NCBI RefSeq assembly: GCF_014643455.1
Contig: NZ_BMJM01000004.1
Location: forward strand, 1-64,000
Origin: Sandarakinorhabdus glacialis
Lineage (GTDB): Bacteria > Pseudomonadota > Alphaproteobacteria > Sphingomonadales > Sphingomonadaceae
Direction: 5' to 3'
Length of the DNA stretch: 64,000 nucleotides
The notes below the pieces were generated by a model, which did not search any database, was not told the origin of the DNA, and worked only from the letters and a program-made list of their open reading frames with translations. The first letter of the stretch is position 1, and every line of letters starts with the position of its first letter. Positions 63,979-64,000 of this stretch are shown here, in pieces. A program made the translations under genes and the position numbers.

Positions 63979-64000
63979 TCAGTTCTTGCGAACGGCGTCG
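63979..64000 (-). CDS. Membrane-fusion adaptor, C-terminal end (partial)
   Basis: Only the last six codons before TGA (…DAVRKN) are inside the window. The position directly upstream of the pump gene and the tail VRKN-type ending fit the RND periplasmic adaptor. The identification rests on position. Confidence 0.6.

Noticed and set aside
1-64000. CRISPR array, prophage structural genes, or rRNA genes
   Set aside because: No regularly spaced direct repeats, no capsid, tail or terminase genes, and no rRNA sequence were recognised.

Overview
The window looks like chromosome of a high-GC alphaproteobacterium of the order Sphingomonadales. The reasons are two secreted proteins with the PEPxxWA-CTERM sorting tail typical of that order, a UdgX/DUF4130 gene next to its radical SAM partner, an hrcA-grpE / rph-rdgB-hemW cluster, and strong G/C third-codon bias. 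The order is a confident inference. The genus cannot be fixed from the sequence alone.

Layout. 1-3300 is a scrap-yard of insertion sequences: an IS66-family element (110-2612) sits between the remnant of an IS5-family element and the remnant of an IS3-family element. 3349-4275 is a PEP-CTERM protein. 4373-6071 holds two IS5-family elements head to tail, sharing TA target bases and lodged exactly in the stop codon of a small gene. 6071-9603 is the right end of an integrative element: two overlapping accessory genes, an AlpA-type regulator, a gene of unknown function and a tyrosine integrase beside the 3' end of a tRNA-Ser(CGA) gene. From 9.8 kb onward the window is ordinary core genome: hspQ, dcd, a UPF0262 gene, a serine hydrolase, corA, a cytochrome b / molybdoenzyme pair, thiolase, kup, alanine dehydrogenase, udgX with a radical SAM gene, grpE-hrcA, rph-rdgB-hemW, rsmI-yraN-sirB1-gshB, the glyoxalase genes, thrS-infC, ccmCDE, a TonB-dependent receptor, rlmN, cfa, hisBHAF-(ATPase)-hisE and, at the right edge, a tripartite RND efflux operon cut by the window boundary.

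Functional groupings. hisB, hisH, hisA, hisF and hisE form one tightly coupled operon (most junctions overlap by 4-8 bases) that also carries an ABC-type ATPase. Short start/stop overlaps also couple dcd/UPF0262/serine hydrolase, cytochrome b/molybdoenzyme, ald/DJ-1, hrcA/grpE, rph/rdgB/hemW, yraN/sirB1, gloB/gloA, TPR/hydrolase, ccmC/ccmD/ccmE and the two RND genes.

The least expected feature is a set of dispersed intergenic repeats. One family (four copies, 116-131 bp) starts exactly at the stop codon of kup, an Lpo-like lipoprotein gene, infC and a TonB receptor gene, always in the sense of that gene, and can fold into three hairpins whose sequences differ between copies while pairing is kept. 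A second family (eight copies, about 60 bp) has a G-rich end and two hairpins; one copy lies inside the hemW reading frame and is translated. Other points of note are a probable AUA start codon for infC and divergent rsmI and lipoprotein genes whose 5' coding ends overlap.
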